Positions 35,973 through 46,300 of a stretch of DNA of 64,000 nucleotides are shown in pieces. Source of the stretch: Lactonifactor sp. BIOML-A5 (GTDB lineage: Bacteria; Bacillota; Clostridia; Lachnospirales; Lachnospiraceae). The DNA lies in contig NZ_WKYV01000015.1 of the NCBI RefSeq assembly GCF_009677585.1, forward strand, positions 183,625 through 247,624, given 5' to 3'. The notes below the pieces were generated by a model, which was given only the letters and a program-made list of their open reading frames with translations, ran no database searches and had not been told where the DNA came from. The position numbers and the translations under genes are program-made. The first letter of the stretch is position 1. Each line of letters begins with the position of its first letter.

Positions 35973-36593
35973 ATGATTGCAATCATTGATTATGACGCAG
36001 GAAATATAAAAAGTGTAGAAAAAGCATTCGCCCTTCTGGGGGAAGAAGTAGTGCTGTCCAGAGACAGGGAGGAGATACTGTCTGCAGATCGGGTAGTCCT
36101 TCCGGGGGTGGGGTCTTTCGGCGATGCTATGGGGAATCTGAACAGATACGGACTGGTACCGGTAATACACGAAGTTGCAGAGAAACAGATCCCTTTTCTG
36201 GGCATCTGCCTGGGGCTTCAGCTTATGTTTGAGGAGAGTGAGGAGAGTCCGGGCGTGGAAGGACTGGGTCTGTTAAAGGGTAAAATTCTTCACATACCAA
36301 AGCAGGAGGGTCTGAAGATCCCTCACATGGGATGGAATTCTCTCCATATACAAAATCAGGGCAGGTTATTTGACGGGATACCGGAAGAAACGTATGTCTA
36401 TTTTGTGCATTCCTATTACCTGAAAGCGGATGAACCATCTGTTGTCAAAGCAACCACAGAATACAGTACGCAGATCCACGCTTCTGTTGAGAAGGGGAAT
36501 CTCTTTGGGTGTCAGTTCCATCCGGAGAAGAGCAGCACTATGGGACTTAAGATGCTGGAAAACTTTACAAATATACACAGGGAGGGACGCTGA
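35973..36593 (+). CDS. hisH: Imidazole glycerol phosphate synthase, glutamine amidotransferase subunit
   Basis: Hydrolyses glutamine and passes ammonia to HisF in histidine synthesis. The protein has 206 residues with the class I triad: Cys79 in GICLGLQ, His183 and Glu185 in FHPEKS. N-terminal [11 protein letters not shown] and [10 protein letters not shown] are typical. The stop is 2 nt before hisF. Other his genes are not in the window, so the pair is split from the rest of the pathway. The following ung and flippase genes share direction and short spacing and may be co-transcribed. Confidence 0.96.
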   Translation: MIAIIDYDAGNIKSVEKAFALLGEEVVLSRDREEILSADRVVLPGVGSFGDAMGNLNRYGLVPVIHEVAEKQIPFLGICLGLQLMFEESEESPGVEGLGLLKGKILHIPKQEGLKIPHMGWNSLHIQNQGRLFDGIPEETYVYFVHSYYLKADEPSVVKATTEYSTQIHASVEKGNLFGCQFHPEKSSTMGLKMLENFTNIHREGR

Positions 36594-36595
36594 TT

Positions 36596-37357
36596 ATGTT
36601 TACCAAGAGAATTATTCCCTGCCTGGATGTGAACCGGGGCAGAGTAGTAAAGGGTGTTAATTTTGTGAACCTCCAGGATGCGGGTGACCCGGTGGAGATC
36701 GCAAGGGCTTACGATAAGGCAGGTGCGGATGAGGTGGTTTTTCTGGACATTACCGCCTCCTCGGATCAGAGAGATACGGTAGTAGATATGGTCCGGAAGG
36801 TAGCTGCCAATGTGTTCATTCCCTTTACTGTGGGGGGAGGTATCCGAACCGTGGATGATTTTAAAATGCTCCTGAGGGAGGGTGCAGATAAAATCTCTAT
36901 CAATTCATCGGCCATCAATACACCGGATTTAATCAATGACGCTGCAGACAAATTCGGCAGCCAGTGTGTGGTTGTGGCAATAGATGCCAAAAAGCGGCCG
37001 GACGGAAGCGGATGGAATATTTATAAGAACGGCGGACGGATTGACATGGGAATCGATGCAGTGGAATGGGCCAGAGAGGCGGCAAAACGGGGTGCCGGGG
37101 AGATACTTCTCACCAGCATGGATTGCGACGGGACGAAAGCCGGCTATGATATAGAGCTGACCAGACAGATTGCCCAGGCAGTTGATATCCCTGTGATTGC
37201 ATCCGGGGGTGCCGGAACTATGGAGCATTTTTATGAGGCGCTGTCTTCAGGAATGGCGGACGCGGCTCTGGCGGCCTCTCTTTTTCACTATAAGGAACTG
37301 GAAATCAAAGAAGTTAAGAGATACTTACATAATAAGGGTGTTTCTGTCAGATTATAA
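36596..37357 (+). CDS. hisF: Imidazole glycerol phosphate synthase, cyclase subunit
   Basis: Forms imidazole glycerol phosphate and AICAR from PRFAR and ammonia. The protein has 253 residues, a complete TIM barrel. Asp11 in IPCLDVNRG and Asp130 in VVVAIDAKK match the two catalytic acids; the phosphate loops VGGGIRT and [10 protein letters not shown] are present. It lies directly after hisH, its obligate partner. AGGGACGC with GGAGG lies just before the start, inside the end of hisH, so the two are translationally linked. Confidence 0.97.
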   Translation: MFTKRIIPCLDVNRGRVVKGVNFVNLQDAGDPVEIARAYDKAGADEVVFLDITASSDQRDTVVDMVRKVAANVFIPFTVGGGIRTVDDFKMLLREGADKISINSSAINTPDLINDAADKFGSQCVVVAIDAKKRPDGSGWNIYKNGGRIDMGIDAVEWAREAAKRGAGEILLTSMDCDGTKAGYDIELTRQIAQAVDIPVIASGGAGTMEHFYEALSSGMADAALAASLFHYKELEIKEVKRYLHNKGVSVRL

Positions 37358-37375
37358 GAACAGGAGGAAGTGCAT

Positions 37376-38050
37376 ATGCCCCCTTTACAGGGAGAGTGGC
37401 TGGAAGCCTTAAAACCGGAATTCAGCAAACCATACTACAAACCGCTTTTTGAAAAAATAAACCAGGAATATCAGACAAAAAGGGTGTTCCCCCCGGCTGA
37501 CGATATCTTTAATGCCTTTCATTTTACTCCTCTGGAAGAGGTAAAGGCTGTGATTCTGGGACAGGATCCTTATCATAATTACGGGCAGGCCCACGGCTTA
37601 TGTTTTTCTGTAAAGCCAGAGGTGGATATTCCGCCCTCTCTGATTAACATATACCAGGAACTGCACGATGATCTGGGCTGCTACATTCCCAACCATGGAT
37701 ATCTGGAAAAATGGGCCCGCCAGGGAGTTCTGATGCTGAACACAGTGTTAACGGTGAGAGCTCACCAGGCCAATTCCCATCAGGGAATGGGGTGGGAGCA
37801 GTTTACAGATGCAGCCATCCGTATTCTGGATGAAATTGACCGGCCCATGGTATTTATCCTGTGGGGCAGGCCGGCACAGATGAAAAAGAGCATGCTTCAC
37901 AACCCAAACCATCTTATTCTGGAAGCTCCCCATCCCAGTCCTCTGTCCGCGGGCAGAGGGTTCTTCGGAAGCAGGCCTTTCAGCCAGACGAATAATTTTC
38001 TGCAAAGCCATGGAATTGCGCCGATTGACTGGCAGATAGAAAATGTATAA
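37376..38050 (+). CDS. ung: Uracil-DNA glycosylase, family 1
   Basis: Removes uracil from DNA to begin base excision repair (EC 3.2.2.27); 224 residues, normal length. The catalytic water-activating loop is GQDPYHNYGQAHGL, and the Leu-loop motif HPSPLSAGRGFFGS holds the conserved His. The start is ATG 37376, 8 nt after AGGAGG; the in-frame GTG at 37370 is too close to that site. It sits 18 nt after hisF, an unrelated neighbour by function but perhaps on the same transcript. Confidence 0.97.
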   Translation: MPPLQGEWLEALKPEFSKPYYKPLFEKINQEYQTKRVFPPADDIFNAFHFTPLEEVKAVILGQDPYHNYGQAHGLCFSVKPEVDIPPSLINIYQELHDDLGCYIPNHGYLEKWARQGVLMLNTVLTVRAHQANSHQGMGWEQFTDAAIRILDEIDRPMVFILWGRPAQMKKSMLHNPNHLILEAPHPSPLSAGRGFFGSRPFSQTNNFLQSHGIAPIDWQIENV

Positions 38051-38068
38051 AACGAAGGATGAATAATT

Positions 38069-39691
38069 ATGAAACAAAAGAATACTTTTTTGAAGAATGC
38101 ATCATTTCTCATGATTGCGGCTCTGGTATCCAGAGTCATCGGGCTTGTATACCGAATTCCCCTCAATGCTATCGTTGGCAGAACAGGGATGGGGTATTAC
38201 AGCTTTGCTTTTTCGGTATACTCTATACTGCTTTTAATTTCTTCGTATAGTATTCCCATGGCTGTTTCTAAAGTAGTATCAGAACGTCTGGCTCTTGGCC
38301 AGTACAGAAGTGCTCATAAGGTTTTTAAGGGCGCTATGATCTATGCCTGTATTGTTGGAGGGATTGCAGCCTTGGTAGCTCTGTTCGGGGCTCCCTATCT
38401 GATCCCTCAGAATCAGCCAAATGCCATTCCGGCACTGCAGGTATTAACTCCAACCATCTTTTTATCTGCTATCCTCGGAGTCCTGCGGGGGTATTTTCAG
38501 GCACATAATACAATGATTCCAACATCTGCTTCACAGATCATAGAACAGATTCTGAATGCTATTGTTAGTGTACTTGCAGCGTGGCTGCTGATTAAGTATC
38601 TGGCGGCAGATGCCGTAGAGGAAGCTACCTGGGGGGCCGCCGGAGGAACCGTGGGTACGGGAGCCGGGGTGCTGGCAGGTCTGCTTTTTATGACCTTTGT
38701 ATATTATATTAACCGGGGCACGCTGAGACGTCAGTTGAAACGGGATCGTACAGGGGTGGACATCAGCTACCGGGAAGTATTCCGGATTATTCTGCTGATG
38801 GTGACGCCGGTTATTTTCAGTACTTTTATTTATAATGTCAGCAGTTATATTGACGGTTACATGTTCTCCTCAATTATGGGCAGACATAGAATTGATGACG
38901 AGCTGATCAGCGCAACCTATGCAGAATTCAGCAGCTACTATATGACTCTGATTAATATACCCCTCAGTCTCTCCAGTGCATCCTCCACGGCGGTGGTGCC
39001 TAATATATCGGGACATTATGCCCGGGGGGAGATCTCAAAAGCCAATCAAAAGATAGATGAGGCTGTACAGCTGACCATGTTTATCTCTGTCCCGGCTGCT
39101 GTGGGGCTGGCGGTGTTAGGCCACCCTATTATTCAGCTGTTTTTCCCCACAACCACAGGAATTGCGGGCAACCTTCTTATGATTGGGGCGGTATCCATAG
39201 TTTTTTCCTCGCTGTCTACCATAACCAACGGCGTTCTTCAGGGGATAGGAAAACCCCAGATTCCGGTTCGCAATGCAGCCATTGCCCTTGTGCTCAATGT
39301 GGTATTTTTGTTCTGTGGACTTTGGTTTACCGACAAGCTTGGGATCATAGCAGTGCTGGTGGCCACTATCCTGTATTCTGTCAGTATGTGTATCCTGAAT
39401 GGGATCTATCTGAAAAAGTATCTGGGATATAAGAATGAATTCAGAGACTCCTACGGAAAGCCTTTTCTGGCCTCTGCCGGGATGGGACTTGTGGCCTGGG
39501 GGAGCTATTATGGATTGCATCATTTACTTCCCCATAATATTGTTTGCCTGGCTGTGGCAGTGCCTCTGGCAGTGTTCACATATATTATTCTCTTTGTAGC
39601 TATTGTGAAGGCGCCCGAGGATCAGCTGAGAAGACTCCCGGCTGGAAATATTATCTATAAACTGGCTAAAAAACTGCGCTTATATAAATGA
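38069..39691 (+). CDS. SpoVB/MurJ-type lipid flippase of the MOP superfamily
   Basis: A 540-residue polytopic protein, about 14 helices. The N-terminus FLKNASFLMIAALVSRVIGLVYRIPL with the conserved Arg residues is typical of SpoVB/YtgP-type polysaccharide transporters, which move lipid-linked wall precursors across the membrane. The assignment to the cortex-specific SpoVB or the vegetative MurJ role cannot be made by sequence alone. It lies 18 nt after ung, with an AAGGATG site near the ATG, and ends at a strong terminator. Confidence 0.9.
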   Translation: MKQKNTFLKNASFLMIAALVSRVIGLVYRIPLNAIVGRTGMGYYSFAFSVYSILLLISSYSIPMAVSKVVSERLALGQYRSAHKVFKGAMIYACIVGGIAALVALFGAPYLIPQNQPNAIPALQVLTPTIFLSAILGVLRGYFQAHNTMIPTSASQIIEQILNAIVSVLAAWLLIKYLAADAVEEATWGAAGGTVGTGAGVLAGLLFMTFVYYINRGTLRRQLKRDRTGVDISYREVFRIILLMVTPVIFSTFIYNVSSYIDGYMFSSIMGRHRIDDELISATYAEFSSYYMTLINIPLSLSSASSTAVVPNISGHYARGEISKANQKIDEAVQLTMFISVPAAVGLAVLGHPIIQLFFPTTTGIAGNLLMIGAVSIVFSSLSTITNGVLQGIGKPQIPVRNAAIALVLNVVFLFCGLWFTDKLGIIAVLVATILYSVSMCILNGIYLKKYLGYKNEFRDSYGKPFLASAGMGLVAWGSYYGLHHLLPHNIVCLAVAVPLAVFTYIILFVAIVKAPEDQLRRLPAGNIIYKLAKKLRLYK

Positions 39692-39721
39692 TTTTTGGGC
39701 CGCTCTTATTAGCATTTGATT

Positions 39722-39758
39722 AGTCCGCAAAGCCTTTCACAGGCTATGCGGACTTTTT
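39722..39758 (+). terminator. Terminator after the flippase gene
   Basis: AGTCCGCAAAGCC pairs with GGCTATGCGGACT (one mismatch) around TTTCACA, followed by TTTTTCC. Confidence 0.8.
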
Positions 39759-39903
39759 CCTTTCCAGGAACTGCGCTGCGGTATCCTGTGAAAGAAAGGT
39801 CTTCCGGAACTGAAATTTGGTTAGCCGGATTAGGAAGCCCCATTGCTATTATACCGTTAACCGTATATAATGTGGGGGAACTTATAGAGCAGGAGGAGTT
39901 TTT

Positions 39904-40602
39904 ATGAAGCAGAGTAAGGTCTTGTTAATAGACGATGATAAAGATTTGTGTATGTTGATTGAAAGAGAACTGCTGCAAGAAAATTATGAGGTTACGGTAA
40001 AGTACGATGGTAAAACCGGGTTGGAGGCTTTTGAAAATAATAAGTATCAGCTTGTTGTGCTGGATATTATGCTTCCATTCTTCAATGGGTTTGAGGTATT
40101 AGAAAACATACGAATCAAGGATCATGTGCCTGTGTTAATGCTTACGGCAAAGGACTCCGAAGTGGATAAAGTAACAGGGCTTAGGCTGGGAGCGGATGAT
40201 TATTTAACAAAGCCGTTTTTAATGAGTGAGTTTGTGGCAAGGGTTCATTCACTGATCAGAAGATACACTGTCTTTAATGGCCAGTCCGAAGAAAATTCAA
40301 CACTGCATTTTACCGGCTTAGAAATTAATTACTCATTAAGAAGTGTCTTTGTAAATACGGAAGAAGTCCGGCTAACCGCCAAAGAATTTGATCTTCTCTA
40401 TTTTTTGGCTTCAAACCAAGGCAGAGTATTCACAAAAGAACAAATTTATAATCATGTGTGGAAGAATGAGTATTCTTTTGACGATAGAAATATCATGTCC
40501 TTTATCAGCAAACTGCGTAAAAAAATAAGAAATGAGCAGATGGATTTAGATTATATTCAAACCATTCACAGCATTGGCTATCGCTTCCGCACAGAGGTGT
40601 AA
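39904..40602 (+). CDS. OmpR-type response regulator of an ABC exporter module
   Basis: A 232-residue regulator: receiver with Asp10-Asp12, phospho-acceptor Asp54 in LDIMLPF, and Lys in TKPFLMSE; C-terminal winged helix (about 130-232) with LTAKEFDLLYFLASNQG. AGGAGG lies 7 nt before the ATG. The downstream order is kinase, ABC ATPase and permease, the layout of systems that sense and expel peptide antibiotics. The four genes are richer in A and T than the flanking genes and use AAT, AAA and TTA codons more often, which suggests acquisition. Confidence 0.94.
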   Translation: MKQSKVLLIDDDKDLCMLIERELLQENYEVTVKYDGKTGLEAFENNKYQLVVLDIMLPFFNGFEVLENIRIKDHVPVLMLTAKDSEVDKVTGLRLGADDYLTKPFLMSEFVARVHSLIRRYTVFNGQSEENSTLHFTGLEINYSLRSVFVNTEEVRLTAKEFDLLYFLASNQGRVFTKEQIYNHVWKNEYSFDDRNIMSFISKLRKKIRNEQMDLDYIQTIHSIGYRFRTEV

Positions 40603-40604
40603 TC

Positions 40605-41510
40605 ATGTTAGGGATAATTATTACTGTTTTAAGTGTTATTATTATCTTTCAATTTATTTATATCTGCAATACGAAGAAGCAGATCAAGGAAATTTCTCAT
40701 ATTCTGGATGATATAGGCAGCGGCAATTTAGACAGAAGACTGCTGGCCGTTGAAAATAGTATAGTTAGTGAACTTGTTTACAAAATCAATGCTATCGTGA
40801 TCCGCGATAAAGAAAAACTTATGGAAAAAGACAAGTCGGAAAAGGCATATAAAAAATTAGTCACCAGTTTATCCCATGATATCCGCACACCATTAGCTTC
40901 ACTTATCGGATATTTGGAAGTATTAGAAAAGAATGGTGTTACCGGTGAGGAGCATGATGAGTTTTTGACTATCGCTAAAAGAAAAGCACTTAATCTGGGG
41001 GATTATATACAGTCATTATTTGAATTCTTAAAAATAGAGTCCGGCGAATGGGTTTATGACTTAAAAAAGCAGAATATATGTGAATTAACCCGCTTGATAC
41101 TTGCAGATTGGGTTATAAAATTGGAAGAAAACAAGATAGAGTTTAGGTTTGAGATACCGGAGGAAGCTGTATATGTCGTTCTTGATAAAAGCGCGTATAC
41201 CAGAATCCTTACTAATTTGATGGCAAATATGATCAGGCACAGCCATGCCACACAACTGTCGGTCCGGATAAGCTGCTCCCTTAATGAACTTAATCTTTCA
41301 ATCGCTGATAATGGGATTGGAATAGCAGAAAAAGATTTACCATTTGTATTTGACCGCTTATATAAGTGTGACACATCACGAACGGAAAACAGCAACGGTC
41401 TGGGTTTGTCCATAGCCAAAGAGCTGACTGCTTCCTTACATGGAGAGATTCATGCAGAAAGCTGCTGGGGCAGAGGTACAACTTTTCGGCTGACTTTTCC
41501 AAAAGCATGA
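40605..41510 (+). CDS. Sensor histidine kinase with a single N-terminal membrane anchor
   Basis: A 301-residue kinase, shorter than most. One helix (about 2-21, IIITVLSVIIIFQFIYIC) and almost no extracytoplasmic part, then a HAMP-like coiled segment, HisKA with His91 in SHDIRTPLASLIGYLEVL, and an ATPase domain with N (NLMANMIRHS), G1 (DNGIGIAEKDL) and G2 (NGLGLSIAKEL) boxes. Kinases without a sensor domain usually take their signal from the partner ABC transporter, here encoded next door (inference). Starts 2 nt after the regulator gene. Confidence 0.93.
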   Translation: MLGIIITVLSVIIIFQFIYICNTKKQIKEISHILDDIGSGNLDRRLLAVENSIVSELVYKINAIVIRDKEKLMEKDKSEKAYKKLVTSLSHDIRTPLASLIGYLEVLEKNGVTGEEHDEFLTIAKRKALNLGDYIQSLFEFLKIESGEWVYDLKKQNICELTRLILADWVIKLEENKIEFRFEIPEEAVYVVLDKSAYTRILTNLMANMIRHSHATQLSVRISCSLNELNLSIADNGIGIAEKDLPFVFDRLYKCDTSRTENSNGLGLSIAKELTASLHGEIHAESCWGRGTTFRLTFPKA

Positions 41511-41583
41511 ATAAAGCATAATTACGGCAAGGTTTCAGCAGGGTTTCTATGCTTTAATTGTAATAGGAAAAGGAGGGCGGTAT

Positions 41584-42510
41584 ATGGAAAACCAGATAAT
41601 TCTGCGCACGAAGCAGCTGACTAAAACCTATGGGAATGTTATGGCTGTGGAAAAAATTAATTTAAACGTAAAGAAAGGTCGTATATACGGTTTGTTGGGA
41701 AGAAATGGGGCTGGAAAGACTACTATTATGAAAATGGTACTGGGTCTTATCTCCATTTCATCCGGGGAAGTGGAAGCCTTTGGAGAAAAGCTGCAGGGAA
41801 ACGAAAACAATATTTATAAACGTATAGGTTCTATTATCGAGACACCTAGTTTTTATTCTTACCTGACGGGAACGGAGAATTTAGAGATATTTGCCCGGCT
41901 GCGGGGAACAATCAAAAAAGATGCTGTAAAAAGCGCGTTGGAAGTTACAGGGCTTCCCTATCAAGACAAGAAGCCATTTTCATCATATTCGTTAGGCATG
42001 AAACAACGATTAGGAATTGCCAACGCCATATTGAATGATCCCGAGCTACTGATATTGGATGAACCTACAAATGGCCTTGATCCGGTTGGCATAGTTGAAA
42101 TCAGAAAGTTTTTGCAAAATTTGTGCCATGAGCAGGGGAAGACCATTATTATTTCCAGTCATATCTTATCTGAAATTGCCTTGCTTGCAGACGATATTGG
42201 GATAATACACGGGGGCCATTTAGTAAAAGAAATTTCTATGAAAGAATTAGAAGAAAAGAATAAGAAGTATATTGAAATTAAAGTAGATTCTGTTCCAAAA
42301 GCAACGCAGCTGTTGGAAAACCTGTTAAACTGTAATAATTATGCAGTCACCGATAAAAACTGTGTTGAGATCTATGAGGATACGTTAGATCCAGTATCTA
42401 TAGCAAATTGCCTTGTTACCCACGGGGTAGGCTTATCATCCCTGTATTTTAAACACGAAACATTAGAAGATTATTTTACCGCATTGACTGGAGGTGCCAA
42501 ATTTGAATAA
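41584..42510 (+). CDS. BcrA-type ABC transporter ATP-binding protein
   Basis: A 308-residue ATPase of the CcmA/BcrA class that exports peptide antibiotics or lantibiotics. Walker A GRNGAGKTT (residues 39-47), signature YSLGMKQRLGIA, Walker B LLILDEPTNGLD and a C-terminal regulatory extension of about 90 residues. AAGGAGG lies 8-9 nt before the ATG. It overlaps the permease start by 8 nt. The gap of 73 nt after the kinase gene holds no clear terminator, so all four genes may be one transcript. Confidence 0.94.
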   Translation: MENQIILRTKQLTKTYGNVMAVEKINLNVKKGRIYGLLGRNGAGKTTIMKMVLGLISISSGEVEAFGEKLQGNENNIYKRIGSIIETPSFYSYLTGTENLEIFARLRGTIKKDAVKSALEVTGLPYQDKKPFSSYSLGMKQRLGIANAILNDPELLILDEPTNGLDPVGIVEIRKFLQNLCHEQGKTIIISSHILSEIALLADDIGIIHGGHLVKEISMKELEEKNKKYIEIKVDSVPKATQLLENLLNCNNYAVTDKNCVEIYEDTLDPVSIANCLVTHGVGLSSLYFKHETLEDYFTALTGGAKFE

Positions 42511-43234
42511 TGTGTTTCTGACAGAAATATTAAAATTAAAGAAAAACAAAATGGCCCTTATAGGTTTTGCGTCGACGATTTCCATACCTATTCTGCTGGT
42601 TTTGAAATCCCTTCTGATTGATAAATCTAAGATTGGTTATCAAGAGTGGCTGCAGACAGTTTCTATGCTGGTAAACATCATTCTGCCAATTATGAGCGGC
42701 TTCTTTATTACACAATCCATGCAGAAGGAATATGGAGAAAAGACAATTATAAATATTATAACCGCTCCTGTAAATAGAAAAAATTTTGTGTTGAGTAAAA
42801 TTGCTGTATGGTTTTGCTGGTATCTGTCAGTAATGATTTTTACAGAATGTATTACTATAGCAGGTTCACTGTGCTTATTCCGTTCACAGGTTACAATAAC
42901 TACGGTTTCCTATACCGTACGGCTGCTAACGCAAATAGGTATCTTAAGCTTTATTGCATTTCTGCCTGTTATCTGGTTTGCCGTCAGACAGCGGACTTTG
43001 TTTTATCCGGCGATGTTATGCACTTTGATTTTTGTTTTGCTGCAGTCCGTTGGCTCTCAAGTCTCAGAAGAATTGCTTCCCGCGGCTAGTTTTGTACCGT
43101 GGCTGGCGATACAGATATCTGCTATGCTGCCGGCGGACAGCCAATATTTATATATCTGCATTATTTCAGTTCTTTGCTCAGGCTTGCTTGGCAGTGTATT
43201 AGCTGTCCGGGAATTTAAAAAGCAGGACTTGTAA
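42503..43234 (+). CDS. ABC-2-type permease, lantibiotic-immunity/bacitracin-export-like; TTG start
   Basis: A 243-residue membrane protein with six predicted helices and the N-terminal FLTEILKLKKNKMALIGF typical of BcrB/MutE-like permeases. The TTG at 42503 lies 8 nt after GGAGG and yields MNNVFLTEIL; the GTG at 42494 in the same frame overlaps that site. The gene overlaps the ATPase gene by 8 nt. Only one permease is present, whereas lantibiotic immunity systems often have two, so a homodimer is expected. It ends 28 bp before a perfect 23-bp terminator stem. Confidence 0.88.
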   Translation: MNNVFLTEILKLKKNKMALIGFASTISIPILLVLKSLLIDKSKIGYQEWLQTVSMLVNIILPIMSGFFITQSMQKEYGEKTIINIITAPVNRKNFVLSKIAVWFCWYLSVMIFTECITIAGSLCLFRSQVTITTVSYTVRLLTQIGILSFIAFLPVIWFAVRQRTLFYPAMLCTLIFVLLQSVGSQVSEELLPAASFVPWLAIQISAMLPADSQYLYICIISVLCSGLLGSVLAVREFKKQDL

Positions 43235-43262
43235 CGCGGTGATATGTGTGTTGTATTAAAAA

Positions 43263-43315
43263 GAACTATAAAAGGGATGCTGTCAGGTTACGTGACAGCA
43301 TCCCTTTTATAGTTC
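43263..43315. terminator. Perfect 23-bp bidirectional terminator
   Basis: Arms beginning GAACTATAAAAGGGATGC and ending GCATCCCTTTTATAGTTC pair over 23 bp with a 7-nt loop GGTTACG, between the convergent ABC permease and activase genes. Confidence 0.85.
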
Positions 43316-43320
43316 AAATG

Positions 43321-46300
43321 TTACCTGATCTCAGGCTTGCCGGAACCACTCTTCTTTAAGTTCTTCTGGGCAGTGGAGAGCATCAGCTTAATCCGGTTAA
43401 GCTGATTTACCTCGCTGGCTCCGGGGTCGTAATCAATGGCTACGATGTTTGCCTGGGGGTACTCCTTCCGCACGGCTTTGATGACTCCTTTTCCCACAAT
43501 GTGATTGGGCAGACAGCCAAAGGGCTGGGTGCAGACCACATTTGGGGTACCGTTATGTATCAGTTCCAGGATCTCTCCGGTTAAGAACCAGCCTTCGCCG
43601 GTCTGATTTCCTACGGATACAATGGAAGAAGCCATTTTTGCCAATTGGGAGATATCCGCGGAGGGAGTAAAGTGTACACTTTGGGCAAATTCCTCATTGG
43701 CGGCTTTTCGAATCCAGTTAATCGCCTTGATTCCCAGGTTGCCCAGGGTTGCCGAGGATTTCTTAAAGCCCAGGTATCTGGACTTGAAATTCAGGTTGTA
43801 GAAGCAGTAGCACATAAAATCAATTAAGTCCGGGCATACCGCTTCGGCGCCTTCCCGTTCCAGAAGCTCGGCCAGGTGGTTGTTGGCCGCTGGAAGGAAT
43901 TTTACCAGGATTTCGCCTACAATGCCTACTCTTGGTTTCACTTCATCGGTAATGGAAAGACTGTCAAATTCACGAATCATCTTCCGGCAGAGCTTTTTAA
44001 AGCCCCCGATTGTTACATGCTTTTGACCTACAAAGGCAATGCATTCCTTTTCCAGCTTCCGGTGCAGTTCGTTGGCAGAGCCGGGAACCTTTTCATAAGG
44101 CCTCATCCGGTAAAGGCATTTCATCAGAATATCACCGAAGACTGCCGCGAAGGCAAGGCGGCTTGCCAGCCTGGCTGTGATTTTAAAGCCGGGATTGCTT
44201 TCCAGTCCGCTTAGATTAATGGATATGACCGGGATATAGGAAAGCCCTGCCTTTTCCAGTGCCCTTCGGATAAATCCGATGTAGTTGGAGGCTCTGCAGC
44301 CGCCTCCGGTCTGGGACATAATGATAGCAATTCTGTGAGTGTCGTATTTGCCGGACAGCAGCGCCTGCATAATCTGCCCCACTACCATTAAAGATGGGTA
44401 GCAGGCATCGTTATTCACATATTTCAGACCTACATCCACAGCCTCTTTATTATCATTGGGCAATACCTCCAAATGGTATCCGCTGGCATTAAAAGCTGCC
44501 TCCAGGATGGAAAAATGAATGGGTGACATCTGAGGGCAGAGTATGGTGTAGTTTTGCCGCATCTCCTGTGTAAATGGTATCTTTTCAATGGAAGAAGGCA
44601 CAATAGTCCTTGACATTTTCTGTTCTTCTCTTACCCGGATCGCTGCGATCAGTGAGCGGATACGGATTCTGGCCGCTCCCAGATTGTTGACTTCATCGAT
44701 TTTCAGGCAGGTATATATCTTGCCGCTGTGTGCCAGAATCTCGTAAACCTCATCTGTGGTGACCGCGTCCAGACCGCATCCAAAGGAATTCAGCTGAATG
44801 AGATCCAGATTCTCTGTAGTCTTCACATAATTGGCGGCGGCATACAGCCGGGTGTGGTACATCCATTGATCATTTACCCGCAGAGGACGTTCAATGGGAG
44901 CCAGGTGGGAGATGGAATCCTCAGTCAGCACTGCGATTCCATAGGAGTTAATCAGATCCGGTATCCCGTGATGAATCTCCGGGTCAATGTGGTAAGGCCG
45001 TCCGGCCAGCACAATGCCTCTTCTGCCAGTCTCCTTTAGGTACTCCAGCGTTTCTTCACCCTTCCGCTTTATATCCTCCCTGCTGTCAGCCATCTCCTTC
45101 CACCCTTTGGCGGCGGCGGCTCTAACTTCACTTTCCGGGATGTCAGGGAATTCTTCTATCAGACGCTTGGTCAGAACCTCCTCACTGGTGAATGCCATAA
45201 ACGGATTGCGAAATACAATAGAGTCATCCTGAAGCTCGTCAATGTTATTTTTAATATTCTCTGCATAAGAAGTTACAATGGGGCAGTTATAGTGGTTAAT
45301 GGAATCCTGGAATTCTTTTCTCTCATAAGGAATACATGGATAGAAGATAAACTTAACGCCCTGCTTAATCAGCCAGGTTACATGTCCATGGGCTAATTTG
45401 GCCGGATAACACTCCGATTCGCTGGGGATCGATTCAATTCCCAGTTCATAAATCTTTCTGGTAGAGGTGGGAGAGAGTACAACCTGGTATTTCAGCTCTG
45501 TGAAAAAGGTATGCCAGAAAGGATAGTTTTCAAACATATTTAAAACTCTGGGAATTCCCACCTGTCCCCGCACAGCTTTATCCAATGTAAGAGACTCATA
45601 AGAAAAGAGCTTCTTATATTTGTATTCAAAGAGATTGGGAATGTGCTCTTTGTTTTTTTCTTTGCCTATGCCCCGTTCGCAGCGGTTACCAGTAACAAAC
45701 TGACGTCCTCCGGAGAATTTGTTAATGGTGAGGCGGCAGTGATTTGTGCAGCCTTTGCAGTTGGCCATAGAGGTGGAGAACTGCAGCGTATTTATTTTTT
45801 CAATGGGCAGCATAGTAGTCTCTTTTGAGACATCATACCGTTCCCGGGCAATCAGGGCAGCACCGAAGGCTCCCATGATTCCTGCAATATCCGGGCGTAT
45901 GGCTTCACAGTCCGCAATTTTTTCGAAACTGCGCAGTACAGCGTCGTTGTAAAAAGTTCCTCCCTGGACAACAATATGATCACCCAGTTCTTTCGCATCA
46001 GATACCTTTATTACTTTGTAAAGCGCGTTTTTTATGACAGAATAGGCCAGACCAGCAGAGATGTCTGATACCTCAGCCCCTTCCTTTTGTGCCTGCTTAA
46101 CCTTTGAATTCATAAATACAGTGCACCGCGTACCCAGGTCAATGGGATGTTTGGCGAAAAGTGCGGTTTTGGCAAAATCCTGTACACTGTAGTTCAGGGA
46201 ATTGGCAAAGGTCTCAATAAAAGAACCGCAGCCGGAAGAGCAGGCCTCGTTGAGCTGTACGCTGTCAACGGTATTGTTTTTGATTTTAATACACTTCATA

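Noticed and set aside
35973..37357. hisH-hisF as part of a nucleotide-sugar (pseudaminic acid type) pathway
   Set aside because: Both sequences look like the canonical histidine enzymes and no sugar genes are nearby; separation from other his genes is not enough evidence.
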